Source: Acinetobacter lwoffii (lineage in GTDB: Bacteria; Pseudomonadota; Gammaproteobacteria; Pseudomonadales; Moraxellaceae). Taken from it: 64,000 nucleotides of DNA. Of this stretch, positions 54,956 through 63,630 are shown one piece after another (positions within the stretch are counted from its first letter, which is position 1; the number at the start of each line of letters is the position of its first letter). The notes below the pieces were generated by a model. The model was given only the letters and a program-made list of their open reading frames with translations, did not search any database and was not told where the DNA came from. The position numbers and the translations under genes were made by a program. The stretch spans positions 1 to 64,000 of the forward strand of contig NZ_JAMXXK010000013.1 of assembly GCF_024129735.1 (NCBI RefSeq). The letters are read 5' to 3'.

Positions 54956-56797
54956 ATGAGATTCGCGCATTTATTTAAAACTTTCAGGTTGATCTGGCTA
55001 GCCCCGCTGCTCGTAAGTAGCAGTTGGGCAGCTCTGATCACCACCCCATATATTGCACTACATAGCCAGCCGAAATATGCCCAGGCCAAATCCCTGCCTT
55101 ATGCCAATCCGCAAGCACCGAAAGGCGGTACGCTGATTCTGGCAGCTGATGGCAGTTTCGATAATTTGAACAGCATGAATGGCAAGGGCAATGTCACTGA
55201 GGGGGGCAACTATATTTTTGACAGTTTGCTGTCCAAGTCACTGGATGAGCCCGGTGTGTACTATCCTTTGCTGGCGGAAAAAGTCAGTTTTGACCCCAAG
55301 AAAACTGCCTTTATTATTTTTCATTTAAATCCCAAAGCACGGTTTAGCAATGGCCAGCCGGTGACTGCACAAGATGTCAAATACAGTTTTGAGTTGTTTC
55401 AGACCCAGTCCAATTTTGGCCTGCAAATGTATCTAGCTGATTTAAACCGGCTGGAAGTCCTGTCACCTTTACAGGTCAAAATGCATTTTAAATCCGGACA
55501 TAATCCGGAAATGGCGATGATTGTCGCGCAGATGCCCATTTATTCTAAACAGGAATGGCAAAAACGTAATTTTAAAGAATTGACGCTGAAACCGATGCTG
55601 GGTTCAGGGCCTTATGTCATTGAACACATAGATGCTGGACGTAGTATTAGCTACAAACGCAATCCCCGATACTGGGGCAAAGACTTGATGGTCAATCGCG
55701 GGCGTTATAATTTTGACCGGATCAAGTATCGTTATTATCGTAGTCCTGAAATCAAGTTTGAAGCTTTCAAGTCAGGCCAATTTACCTTGCATGAGGAAAA
55801 ACAGGTCAACCGCTGGGTGAAAGACTACCAGTTTCCCGCCGTTCGGCAAGGACAGGTGCAGCGTTACCGCTTTCAGCATCACAACCCGATTCCGACCCAG
55901 AGTCTGATATTCAATACCCGCCGTCAGCCTTTTGCCGATATCCGTTTCCGCCAAGCCTTGAGTTTTGCCTATGACTTTGAATGGCTGAATAAAGCCATGT
56001 TCTATGGTGAATATCAGCGCCTGAACAGCTTTTTTTCCAATAGCGAGCTTGCATCTCATGGACGGCCAGGCATTCAAGAACTGCACATTTTAAAACCCCA
56101 TTTAAAGCAGCTTGATCCGGTTCAACGTCAGGCTGTACTGCAGGACTGGAAATATCCTCAGTCAGATGCCTCCGGTTTTAACCGGAACAATCTGTTAAAA
56201 GCCCGTCAATTGCTATTAAAGGCAGGCTATCGTTATCAACAGGGGAAGTTGGTCAATGCTGCGGGTCAACCGGTACAGATTGAGTTCCTGTTGCATCAGG
56301 CGGAACAGCAGCGTGATCTGATGCCATATCTACGTCATTTAAAACGCTTGGGCATTCAGGCCAGCATTCGTATGGTAGAAACCGCGCAATATTATGAACG
56401 GCTGCGGAATTATCAGTTTGATATGATTGTTGATACCATGCCGCAATCCCTGACACCGGGGCAGGAGCAGAAACAGTTCTGGGGCAGTCAGGCCGCCACG
56501 CAGCCAGGTAATTATAATTATGCCGGCATTCGAAATCCGGCCATTGATGCTGTCATTCAGCAGGTGACTCAGGCTCAAAACCGTGAACAGCTGGTGAATA
56601 GTACCCGAGCATTAGACCGTTTACTGCGTGCAGGCTATTATCATATTCTGACTTATGGTACGGGCGAATACTGGTATGCTTACTGGAATATGTATCAGCA
56701 GCCGCAACGAAAACCTAAACTCTCCGCCGGGATTGATTACTGGTGGGTCGATGCGGCAAAGGCCAGACATGTGGCTGATTATTTCAAACAGCATTAA
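54956..56797 (+). CDS. YejA-like periplasmic solute-binding protein
   Basis: The 613-residue extracellular solute-binding protein of family 5 for a peptide-type ABC importer. It has a signal peptide ending near SSWAAL. Family features are GKGNVTEGGNYIFDSL, the LNPKARFSNGQPVTAQDVKYSF segment trimmed to ARFSNGQPVTAQDVKYSF, and GSGPYVIEHIDAGRSI. In E. coli YejA is part of yejABEF, which imports microcin C and oligopeptides. It is 10 bases from mltD and 24 from yejB, so all four genes are probably one operon, linking wall breakdown with peptide uptake (inference). Confidence 0.88.
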   Translation: MRFAHLFKTFRLIWLAPLLVSSSWAALITTPYIALHSQPKYAQAKSLPYANPQAPKGGTLILAADGSFDNLNSMNGKGNVTEGGNYIFDSLLSKSLDEPGVYYPLLAEKVSFDPKKTAFIIFHLNPKARFSNGQPVTAQDVKYSFELFQTQSNFGLQMYLADLNRLEVLSPLQVKMHFKSGHNPEMAMIVAQMPIYSKQEWQKRNFKELTLKPMLGSGPYVIEHIDAGRSISYKRNPRYWGKDLMVNRGRYNFDRIKYRYYRSPEIKFEAFKSGQFTLHEEKQVNRWVKDYQFPAVRQGQVQRYRFQHHNPIPTQSLIFNTRRQPFADIRFRQALSFAYDFEWLNKAMFYGEYQRLNSFFSNSELASHGRPGIQELHILKPHLKQLDPVQRQAVLQDWKYPQSDASGFNRNNLLKARQLLLKAGYRYQQGKLVNAAGQPVQIEFLLHQAEQQRDLMPYLRHLKRLGIQASIRMVETAQYYERLRNYQFDMIVDTMPQSLTPGQEQKQFWGSQAATQPGNYNYAGIRNPAIDAVIQQVTQAQNREQLVNSTRALDRLLRAGYYHILTYGTGEYWYAYWNMYQQPQRKPKLSAGIDYWWVDAAKARHVADYFKQH

Positions 56798-56821
56798 GCT
56801 CCAAGCCTATCAGGGAGTGCC

Positions 56822-57868
56822 ATGAGCACTTATATTCTCAAACGTCTGTTGCTGATGATTCCAACCTTGCTGATCATTTTGCTGATCAATTTCATGGTGA
56901 TCCAGCTGGCACCCGGTGGTCCGGTGGAGCAGGCGATTTATCAGGCGCAACAGGTTAATAGTTTGGCGCATACCGGATTGCAGTATCAGGGAAAGCAAGG
57001 CCTCACACCGGAGATGCTTGAGCAGATCAATACCCAATACGGCTTTGACCAGCCGCTGCATATCCGCTTTTGGGAAATGGTAACGCGTTATGCGCAGTTT
57101 GATCTGGGGCAGAGTTTTTTCAAAGACAAGCCTGTGACTGAACTCATCTGGGAAAAATTGCCAGTATCGCTTTCTTTAGGCTTGTGGAGTACCTTGTTGA
57201 TTTATCTGGTCTCTATTCCTTTAGGGATCAGGAAAGCCCGCAAACATGGCAGTCTGTTTGATCAGACCACCTCTCTAATGTTGGCCGTGGGCTATGCCAT
57301 TCCAGCCTTTATTTTTGCCATTTTACTTATCGTTTTTTTTGCTGGCGGGTCTTATCTGCACTGGTTTCCCTTGCAGGGCATTCGCTCTGAAAATTTTGCT
57401 GAACTCTCATTCTTTGCGAAAATTCATGATTATTTCTGGCATATGGCCTTGCCGCTGTTGGCCATGGTGCTCGGCGGATTTGCCAGTTTGACCTATCTGG
57501 TCAAATTTTCTTTTGTGGAAGAGCTGAGCAAACAATATGTCCTGGCTGCGCGGGCCAAAGGTTTAACTGAACATGCAGTGCTGTATCGGCATGTATTCCG
57601 GAATGCCATTTTAGTGCTTATCGCAGGTTTGCCCGAAGTTCTGATCGGGGTGTTTTTCGTGGGCAACCTGTTCATCGAGATTATCTTTAATCTGGATGGG
57701 TTAGGCGTCTTAGGTTTTGAGGCGATTATTCAGCGTGACTATCCGGTGATTTTTGGTACTTTGTTTATTTTTACTTTGCTCGGCCTGATACTGCGTTTAC
57801 TCAGTGATTTGCTGTATCAACTGATTGATCCACGGATTCATTTCAGTTCACGTCGAGGATCACAATAA
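56822..57868 (+). CDS. YejB-like ABC transporter permease
   Basis: A 348-residue inner-membrane permease of the BPD_transp_1 family with about six helices. The first helix is LLLMIPTLLIILLINFMVIQLAPGG trimmed to MIPTLLIILLINFMVI. The cytoplasmic EAA loop is ARAKGLTEHAVLYRHVFRNA, for docking of the ATPase. The long periplasmic insertion after helix 1 is typical of YejB. It overlaps yejE by one base (TAATG). Confidence 0.9.
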   Translation: MSTYILKRLLLMIPTLLIILLINFMVIQLAPGGPVEQAIYQAQQVNSLAHTGLQYQGKQGLTPEMLEQINTQYGFDQPLHIRFWEMVTRYAQFDLGQSFFKDKPVTELIWEKLPVSLSLGLWSTLLIYLVSIPLGIRKARKHGSLFDQTTSLMLAVGYAIPAFIFAILLIVFFAGGSYLHWFPLQGIRSENFAELSFFAKIHDYFWHMALPLLAMVLGGFASLTYLVKFSFVEELSKQYVLAARAKGLTEHAVLYRHVFRNAILVLIAGLPEVLIGVFFVGNLFIEIIFNLDGLGVLGFEAIIQRDYPVIFGTLFIFTLLGLILRLLSDLLYQLIDPRIHFSSRRGSQ

Positions 57869-58878
57869 TGTCTTCCTTGATGCAAGCACGCTGGCAACGT
57901 TTTAAGCAGCATAAGCTAGGCTTTAGCTGCTTCATTATTTTCAGTGCTATTTTCATCATTTCCTTGGGTGCAGAACTAATTGCTAACGATAAGCCCTTGC
58001 TGGTGAAATATGATCATGCTTTTTATCTGCCCATCCTGAAATCCTATCCGGAAACCACGTTTGGTGGAGTATTTGAGACAGAAGCAGAATATAAAGATCC
58101 CGTTGTACAGCAACTGATTGCAGAAAAAGGCTGGGCGATCTGGCCCATCATTCCATTTTCTTATCAAACGCCAAATTTTGAACTGGCTGAACCGGTGCCT
58201 TCGCCCCCGAGTGCGCAAAACTGGCTGGGAACAGATGATCAAGGCCGTGACGTTCTGGCACGGATTCTATATGGCTTAAGGATTTCATTACTGTTTGGTT
58301 TTGCACTGACTTTATTGTCTGCGGCGCTGGGAATTTTAGCAGGGGCAATTCAGGGTTATTATGGTGGATGGATTGACCTGATCGGGCAACGCATACTCGA
58401 AGTCTGGAGTGGTTTGCCGATGCTGTTTATGGTGATGGTACTGGTCAGTCTGTTTACCCCGAGTATTTACTGGCTGTTTCTGATCATGCTGTTATTTGGC
58501 TGGACCACACTGGTGAGTATGGTGCGCGCTGAGTTTTTACGCGCCAGAAATCTGGAATATGTCTGGGCAGCAAAAAGTATCGGGGCCGGGGATGGACGGA
58601 TCATGTTCAAACATATTCTCCCCAATGTGATAGGTTCTAGCCTGTCACAGTTACCTTTTATGCTAACCGCCAATATTACTGCACTGACAGCGCTGGATTT
58701 TTTAGGGTATGGTTTGCCACCCGATTCGGCATCCCTAGGGGAACTCTTGCTTCAGGCCAAAAACAACTTAAATGCGCCGTGGCTAGCATTGTCGGGATTC
58801 TTTAGTTTGGCCATTGTACTGAGTTTGCTGATCTATATGGGAGAAGCAGTACGGGATGCTTTTGATCCAAGAAACTAA
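57868..58878 (+). CDS. YejE-like ABC transporter permease
   Basis: A 336-residue second permease with an N-terminal OppC-N domain, a large periplasmic loop (near 40-110) and about six helices. The EAA motif is AAKSIGAGDGRIMFKHILPN. Together with YejB it would form the channel. The ATPase gene yejF, which normally follows directly, is missing: the next gene is an unrelated flavoenzyme 129 bases on. The importer must use an ATPase from elsewhere or be non-functional. Confidence 0.9.
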   Translation: MSSLMQARWQRFKQHKLGFSCFIIFSAIFIISLGAELIANDKPLLVKYDHAFYLPILKSYPETTFGGVFETEAEYKDPVVQQLIAEKGWAIWPIIPFSYQTPNFELAEPVPSPPSAQNWLGTDDQGRDVLARILYGLRISLLFGFALTLLSAALGILAGAIQGYYGGWIDLIGQRILEVWSGLPMLFMVMVLVSLFTPSIYWLFLIMLLFGWTTLVSMVRAEFLRARNLEYVWAAKSIGAGDGRIMFKHILPNVIGSSLSQLPFMLTANITALTALDFLGYGLPPDSASLGELLLQAKNNLNAPWLALSGFFSLAIVLSLLIYMGEAVRDAFDPRN

Positions 58879-59007
58879 ATCACAAAAATCTTTAACCATG
58901 AAAAAATAAGCAGATAAAATTGTGTAAATTTGACAAGACTGATTGTCAATTGTTCTGGCTTACGTTATAAACGAGTACAAAATAAAAGTAACGTATCAGG
59001 AAAGATC

Positions 59008-60252
59008 ATGACTCAATTGGCCGATTCCATTCAAATTCGCAATACCACTTTCAAAAATCGCATCATCAAAGGTGCCATGAGTGAAGCACTGGCCAATGAT
59101 GCCGGCCAACCCAATCAGGCGCATTTCAAGTTGTATGAAGCATGGGCCGAAGGTGGCTTGGGTTGTGCTATTACGGGTAATGTCATGGTGGATTATCGTG
59201 CCAAGAATGAACCGGGCGTCGTAGTGGTAGAAACAGAACGTGATCTGGCGCAGCTCAAAGTCTGGGCTGACGTAGGCAAACAACATGATATGGTACAACT
59301 GGTCCAGTTGTCACATCCGGGCCGCCAGTGTCCCAAAGGTCTGAATAAAGAAACGGTTGCACCTTCGGCAGTATCCTTTAGTCCGGCTTTGGCCATGAGC
59401 TTTGGAACCCCACGGGAACTGCGCGAAGATGAAATCCTGGATATTATTCAGCGCTTTGCCACTTCGGCTGCCATCTGTAAAAAAGCAGGATTTGAGGGGG
59501 TGCAGTTGCATGGGGCACATGGTTATCTGATTAGCCAGTTTCTGTCACCGCTGACCAATAAGCGTCAGGATCAATGGGGTGGTAGTATTGAGAATCGTAC
59601 CCGTTTCTTGCTGCAAACCTATCAGGCTGTTCGTGCTGCGACTTCGGAAAATTTTATTATTTCAGTCAAGCTGAATTCAGCTGATTTCCAGCGTGGCGGT
59701 ATTAGCGAAGAAGATGTCATTTATGTCTTTAAGGCGATGGACGCTGCAGGCATTGATATCATTGAAGTGTCAGGTGGTAGCTATGAAGCACCTGCGATGG
59801 CCGGCGTGAAAGCAGACAAGCGCAAGGCCTCGACCATTGCCCGTGAAGCCTATTTCCTCGATTTTGCCGAAAAAATCCGTCAGGAAGTGAAGTGCCATAT
59901 CATGGTCACTGGTGGATTCCGAACAGTTGAAGGCATGAATGCCGCGCTCGACAGTGGTGCCTGTGATTTTGTCGGGATTGCACGTCCCTTTGCGGTAGAA
60001 CCTGACTTGGGTAATCGTCTGGTTGCGGGGCAGGATGTACGTTATGCGGTTGAGAAAATTAAAACCGGTATTCCAATGGTCGACAAAATGGCGATTATGG
60101 AAATCATCTGGTATGCCGCGCAGTTTAAGGAAATTGCCAAAGGCAAGCAGCCTAATCCGAAACTGTCACCACTAAAAGTCTTTTTGCAGTATCTGAAAGG
60201 CAATGTCAAAGCGGTGATCAAGGGACAATTAAACTCGCGAAAATCGGCTTAA
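59008..60252 (+). CDS. NADH:flavin oxidoreductase (old yellow enzyme family)
   Basis: A 414-residue FMN-dependent TIM-barrel enzyme of the OYE family. ATG 59008 (with a cagga ribosome-binding site) is used; the 26-codon open extension upstream looks like leader. Motifs: FKNRIIKGAMSEALAND, VQLVQLSHPGRQCP, the active-site/flavin region GVQLHGAHGYLISQFLSPLTNKR trimmed to VQLHGAHGYLISQFLSP, NRTRFLLQTYQAVR and CDFVGIARPFAVEPDL. There is no C-terminal iron-sulfur half, so it is a simple ene-reductase type. Substrate unknown. A terminator follows. Confidence 0.88.
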   Translation: MTQLADSIQIRNTTFKNRIIKGAMSEALANDAGQPNQAHFKLYEAWAEGGLGCAITGNVMVDYRAKNEPGVVVVETERDLAQLKVWADVGKQHDMVQLVQLSHPGRQCPKGLNKETVAPSAVSFSPALAMSFGTPRELREDEILDIIQRFATSAAICKKAGFEGVQLHGAHGYLISQFLSPLTNKRQDQWGGSIENRTRFLLQTYQAVRAATSENFIISVKLNSADFQRGGISEEDVIYVFKAMDAAGIDIIEVSGGSYEAPAMAGVKADKRKASTIAREAYFLDFAEKIRQEVKCHIMVTGGFRTVEGMNAALDSGACDFVGIARPFAVEPDLGNRLVAGQDVRYAVEKIKTGIPMVDKMAIMEIIWYAAQFKEIAKGKQPNPKLSPLKVFLQYLKGNVKAVIKGQLNSRKSA

Positions 60253-60262
60253 TTTATATTAA

Positions 60263-60296
60263 AAAAAACCGGACACTGCAAATGTCCGGTTTTTTA
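60263..60296. terminator. Bidirectional terminator
   Basis: The stem AAACCGGACA/TGTCCGGTTT with CTGCAAA loop is flanked by A and T runs. It lies between the flavoenzyme gene and the convergent diiron-protein gene. Confidence 0.92.
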
Positions 60297-60318
60297 ATTT
60301 CTGGCATTTAGGAGTGCT

Positions 60319-61740
60319 TTAGGAATAATGCATCGCTTGGGTCTGAAAAGGAAATAATAACTGACTTAACTGACGAGTCGCCCATAAGCCTATTTCGGTA
60401 TGATGCATATGCGGTGTAGTATAAGGAATCAGTAAATCAATTTTCTGTTCAGCACCCTCACAGCGCATGAAGCGGCTTTTTAACTGATTTAAGCGCTGCT
60501 GGTCCATACGGCTCATTGCAGGTTCAATTTTTGCCTGTAATGGGGTTGCACTACGTGAGGACAGGCGAGTTGCCAAGCCTGCCCCCTGAATCCAGTCTTT
60601 AATAATCTGTTTTTCAGTCGCATTAAAGACCCCAAACATTTTACCCTCCGGATGATCGATCATTTTCCAGAAGCGGCTTTGTTCTATTGGCGCATCTTTC
60701 ACTATCCAGCCTTTTTCAATCATGACCTGCAAAAACTCGGCAATCTGGGCAGGATCGGACAACCAGTCATTGATGGTCTTGCCACTAAACTGGCATTTCT
60801 GATTATGAATATATTGACCAATCAGCGCTTTATTCTGGAAAACTTTTAAAGCCATCTGCCCAATATCCAGTTCCTTAATGATCTGGGAGGAACTTTTGCC
60901 GATGTCATTCAGAACATAGCCTTTTTTAATCAGTTCAAGATAAATTTGTGGATCTTCAGCTTGATTAAAATGCTGGATAAACGCTTGCAGGGATTTCTGC
61001 GCATGACCATTGTGAACATTATCAATAGTAATGTGCACATTGAAATAATGCGGATCGATACCCAGTTCAGCCAGTTCATAATTGGTGATTAACAGATGTA
61101 GCGGTAACTGTTCATAGCCGAGATTAAAGCCAATGACCAAAGGTAAATATTTGGCTGGGGCATAAGCTAGTGCTAGCTGTACGGCAGCCTGTTCGTAGTA
61201 ACTGTCATCCAAATGCTCGGCGTAACTGTTCAGCTCATAATGACTCAACAGGTCCTGATACATGGTGACATGATTGGCACGCGGATGCCCTAAACCAAGC
61301 TCTTCGAGATAGATGTAAATCAAATCTTTTAGCTCGGGCCGATTACAGTTTGGCACGGTCGAATATAACCAGGCACCATCGACCAGTTTGACCGGTGCAA
61401 CTTTCGCCAGGAATTCGAAAGCATGAGAAACCGTTGGAAAATATTCCCGAGGCTGCTGCTGTTTACGGCGATTGACATAGGCCTGGAAAGTGGCACAGAT
61501 TTGATGATGTTGTTCTAAAAGATGCTGTTCAACCTGTGCGGGCTGATCTAACCATCCGAGAGTATCAATATTTAAATTTTTAATCAGATCGCTCAAATAA
61601 GATTCGGCTTTTTCGGTTTTGGTATATGTCGAAATTTCAGTATCTTGAAAAAAGTCGACCCAATCCTTAAAGCTTTTAATTTGATAATTATGATTTTTAT
61701 TTGGCGATAAAGGTAAACTTAGCTCTGTGCTGACGAACAT
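60319..61740 (-). CDS. Iron-containing redox enzyme (heme-oxygenase-like diiron fold)
   Basis: A 473-residue protein with a central domain like the heme-oxygenase-like diiron oxidase/oxygenase (HDO) family. Likely metal ligands are in YLEELGLGHPRANHVTMYQ (about 144-161) and NYELAELGIDPHYFNVHITIDNVHNGHA trimmed to HYFNVHITIDNVHNGHA (about 231-247), with the characteristic D-x-x-H. A VDGAWLYSTV motif near 120-129 is typical of the family. Extra N- and C-terminal parts bring it well above the roughly 250 residues of minimal HDOs. Known relatives decarboxylate or N-oxygenate small molecules. The substrate is unknown and the gene stands alone. Confidence 0.78.
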   Translation of the reverse strand: MFVSTELSLPLSPNKNHNYQIKSFKDWVDFFQDTEISTYTKTEKAESYLSDLIKNLNIDTLGWLDQPAQVEQHLLEQHHQICATFQAYVNRRKQQQPREYFPTVSHAFEFLAKVAPVKLVDGAWLYSTVPNCNRPELKDLIYIYLEELGLGHPRANHVTMYQDLLSHYELNSYAEHLDDSYYEQAAVQLALAYAPAKYLPLVIGFNLGYEQLPLHLLITNYELAELGIDPHYFNVHITIDNVHNGHAQKSLQAFIQHFNQAEDPQIYLELIKKGYVLNDIGKSSSQIIKELDIGQMALKVFQNKALIGQYIHNQKCQFSGKTINDWLSDPAQIAEFLQVMIEKGWIVKDAPIEQSRFWKMIDHPEGKMFGVFNATEKQIIKDWIQGAGLATRLSSRSATPLQAKIEPAMSRMDQQRLNQLKSRFMRCEGAEQKIDLLIPYTTPHMHHTEIGLWATRQLSQLLFPFQTQAMHYS

Positions 61741-62044
61741 AATCTGATCCTTGCAGATTTCTCTTGATTTACCTTAACGTGCCCTCTAAAAGCAGGGTGT
61801 TGAATTTTTGTTCTAATTTATTGGTGTATTGCTTTAAATGAAAATGAACGGATATTTCTGTGCATAGAAATGTAAAAAATACAAAGTGTAAAATTAAGAA
61901 TGGGATGGCAGCCCCCAGAAAAAGAGTTAGATTTGAACGAATGATAAAAACAGGGTTTAAAAATTTGAAAAATAAAATTTGCAAGATAAAAAAGCCCGAG
62001 TCGCAATGCTCGGGCTTTTTGTTGAGATGTTGCCATCTCGAATA
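61741..62044. other. Intergenic region with tRNA operon terminator
   Basis: This 304-base AT-rich spacer holds the tRNA-Glu operon terminator (61987-62020). It presumably also carries the promoter of the diiron-protein gene near its left end. An overlapping open frame across terminator and tRNA is not a gene. Confidence 0.6.
61987..62020 (-). terminator. Terminator of the tRNA-Glu operon
   Basis: The stem AAAGCCCGAG/CTCGGGCTTT with an eight-base loop has a T run on the minus strand. It lies 25 bases past the last tRNA-Glu gene. Confidence 0.9.
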
Positions 62045-62120
62045 TGGCGTCCCTACGGGGATTCGAACCCCGGTTACCGCCGTGAAAGGGCGATGTCCTA
62101 GGCCTCTAGACGATAGGGAC
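62045..62120 (-). tRNA. tRNA-Glu(TTC), third copy
   Basis: A 76-nt tRNA on the minus strand with the 7-bp acceptor stem GTCCCTA/TAGGGAC, T-loop GGTTCGAATCC, anticodon loop CTTTCAC giving anticodon TTC, and encoded CCA end. It is identical in sequence to the two copies upstream in the operon. Confidence 0.97.
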
Positions 62121-62166
62121 AGTACAGAAGATAAATTTTAAAACCCTTACTTTTAGCTGGAAGTAA

Positions 62167-62242
62167 TGGCGTCCCTACGGGGATTCGAACCCCGGTTACC
62201 GCCGTGAAAGGGCGATGTCCTAGGCCTCTAGACGATAGGGAC
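62167..62242 (-). tRNA. tRNA-Glu(TTC), second copy
   Basis: A 76-nt tRNA identical to its neighbours, anticodon TTC, with encoded CCA. The spacer to the third copy is 46 bases. Confidence 0.97.
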
Positions 62243-62266
62243 TTAATAAAATGTACTTCTGAAAAT

Positions 62267-62342
62267 TGGCGTCCCTACGGGGATTCGAACCCCGGTTACC
62301 GCCGTGAAAGGGCGATGTCCTAGGCCTCTAGACGATAGGGAC
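62267..62342 (-). tRNA. tRNA-Glu(TTC), first copy
   Basis: The first gene of the three-copy operon, 76 nt, anticodon TTC, with encoded CCA. The spacer to the second copy is 24 bases. A sigma-70 promoter lies directly upstream. Confidence 0.97.
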
Positions 62343-62359
62343 GTTTCAGAGGTGGGCGT

Positions 62360-62388
62360 ATAATAGGGTGAAAACAGGGGGGTGTCAA
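62360..62388 (-). promoter_or_regulatory. Sigma-70 promoter of the tRNA-Glu operon
   Basis: On the minus strand a perfect -35 TTGACA (62388-62383) is followed by 17 bases and -10 TATTAT (62365-62360). The first tRNA begins 17 bases further on. A GC-rich stretch after the -10 (CGCCCACC) resembles a stringent discriminator. Confidence 0.85.
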
Positions 62389-62473
62389 ACGCATTTCCAT
62401 AAAAAAAATGATTTTCTGGATTGAGTGCGTAAATTTAAAACAATCTTGTGAAAATACTGGAAAATTACATGGT

Positions 62474-63385
62474 TTAAGCTGGATTTTTAAGCAATTCCAG
62501 AATTGCTTCTACCACCTGCGGATGCAGTAAATAGCCGGTAATATCATGCGGGCGGTGAATATGCGTACGAATGCCGTGGTTAATAATGGCGGGTTGGAAC
62601 TGAAATGGCGGTTGTGTAAGAGGAAAGGCGGTAAGAAAATCATCAGTTGAATAAAAATTTATCCAGTCGCCTGTAATTGCAGCAGGTCGTACAATGGGTT
62701 GCGGTAAATGTGACTGGATTACCTGGAAGGCTAGTGGCGATCCTAAAGTAATAAAACGCTGTATATTCAGTTCAGGATGCTGGATGAGATAATTATAGGC
62801 AATCACACTGCCCAGAGAATGAGCAATCACAATACAAGGTTTGCGACCATTCACTTGCCGGGCAATTCGCTCATGAACTTCCCTCATGAAAGCAGGATTG
62901 TCGAGATACAGGTAGGTTTCAATCAGAAATTTCTGAAGCAGGCTACGATGCAGACTGGGAAAATAATTCAGCAATAATACAAAGTCTCGCAGTGCAATAT
63001 TTTTGCTTAGCGTGGTAATAAATTTGAATTTCTGTTTGAAATCCATCGGGTCATTCAGATGAAGCTGAGGAAGATCTGAAATCACGGGCTTGTGCCAGCC
63101 AGGACGTGGAACTGGTGCAGGAAGCTGAGGATGGACAGGTTGACGGAAACGAAAGCTGGGCCATTGCTGGGGCATCAAGGTTCCAGCATTCAGGATGTTG
63201 CGAACGTTATAGTGTGAAAGCAAGTCTCCATAAAATGGAATGTGAATATGACGTCGTAAATAACTAAATCTGGCATCATGACGGTGTTTGCGAATGCCTT
63301 TTTGAAGTATATGCAGCCAGCGCTGGCGAATCGATGCAGCACTGTGATGTTGCTGGTTCATTCCATGAATAAAAATAACTTTCAT
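62474..63385 (-). CDS. Alpha/beta hydrolase, first of two tandem paralogues
   Basis: A 303-residue predicted serine hydrolase. It starts with the strand VIFIHGMNQQHHS (oxyanion HGM), the nucleophile elbow is IAHSLGSVIAYNYL (Ser near 195), and a catalytic Asp/His could be in STDDFLTAFP and NHGIRTHIHRPHDITGY trimmed to GIRTHIHRPHD. There is no signal peptide. The upstream neighbour on the same strand is a close paralogue whose final 110 or so residues align with few changes. Substrate unknown; esterase or lipase-like activity is inferred from the fold. Confidence 0.78.
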   Translation of the reverse strand: MKVIFIHGMNQQHHSAASIRQRWLHILQKGIRKHRHDARFSYLRRHIHIPFYGDLLSHYNVRNILNAGTLMPQQWPSFRFRQPVHPQLPAPVPRPGWHKPVISDLPQLHLNDPMDFKQKFKFITTLSKNIALRDFVLLLNYFPSLHRSLLQKFLIETYLYLDNPAFMREVHERIARQVNGRKPCIVIAHSLGSVIAYNYLIQHPELNIQRFITLGSPLAFQVIQSHLPQPIVRPAAITGDWINFYSTDDFLTAFPLTQPPFQFQPAIINHGIRTHIHRPHDITGYLLHPQVVEAILELLKNPA

Positions 63386-63630
63386 CGATACCTCACGGAG
63401 GTCGATCTATATATTCACAGTATAGAGAAAATTGCGGCAAGCCAAGCTGCACTTTTTGTGGCGTTAATGTGTAAATTATCTTTGATAAAACAATCATTAA
63501 CAGACATCCGTATATTTATAAAAAAGGCAGAAAAAGCAGTAAATTGGTAGGTCTGGATGAAAGATTTTACTGAATAGAAGAAGAATATGAATGGAACGGT
63601 AAAAGTTGAATTTAGAGTTTGACGTGAGTC

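Noticed and set aside
61860..62141. Open frame of 93 codons on the plus strand
   Set aside because: It crosses the tRNA operon terminator and the antisense of a tRNA-Glu gene, has no ribosome-binding site and is a chance frame.
62045..62342. Three identical 76-base direct repeats, possible repeat array
   Set aside because: They are complete tRNA-Glu genes with anticodon TTC and CCA, with promoter and terminator; not a CRISPR or satellite.
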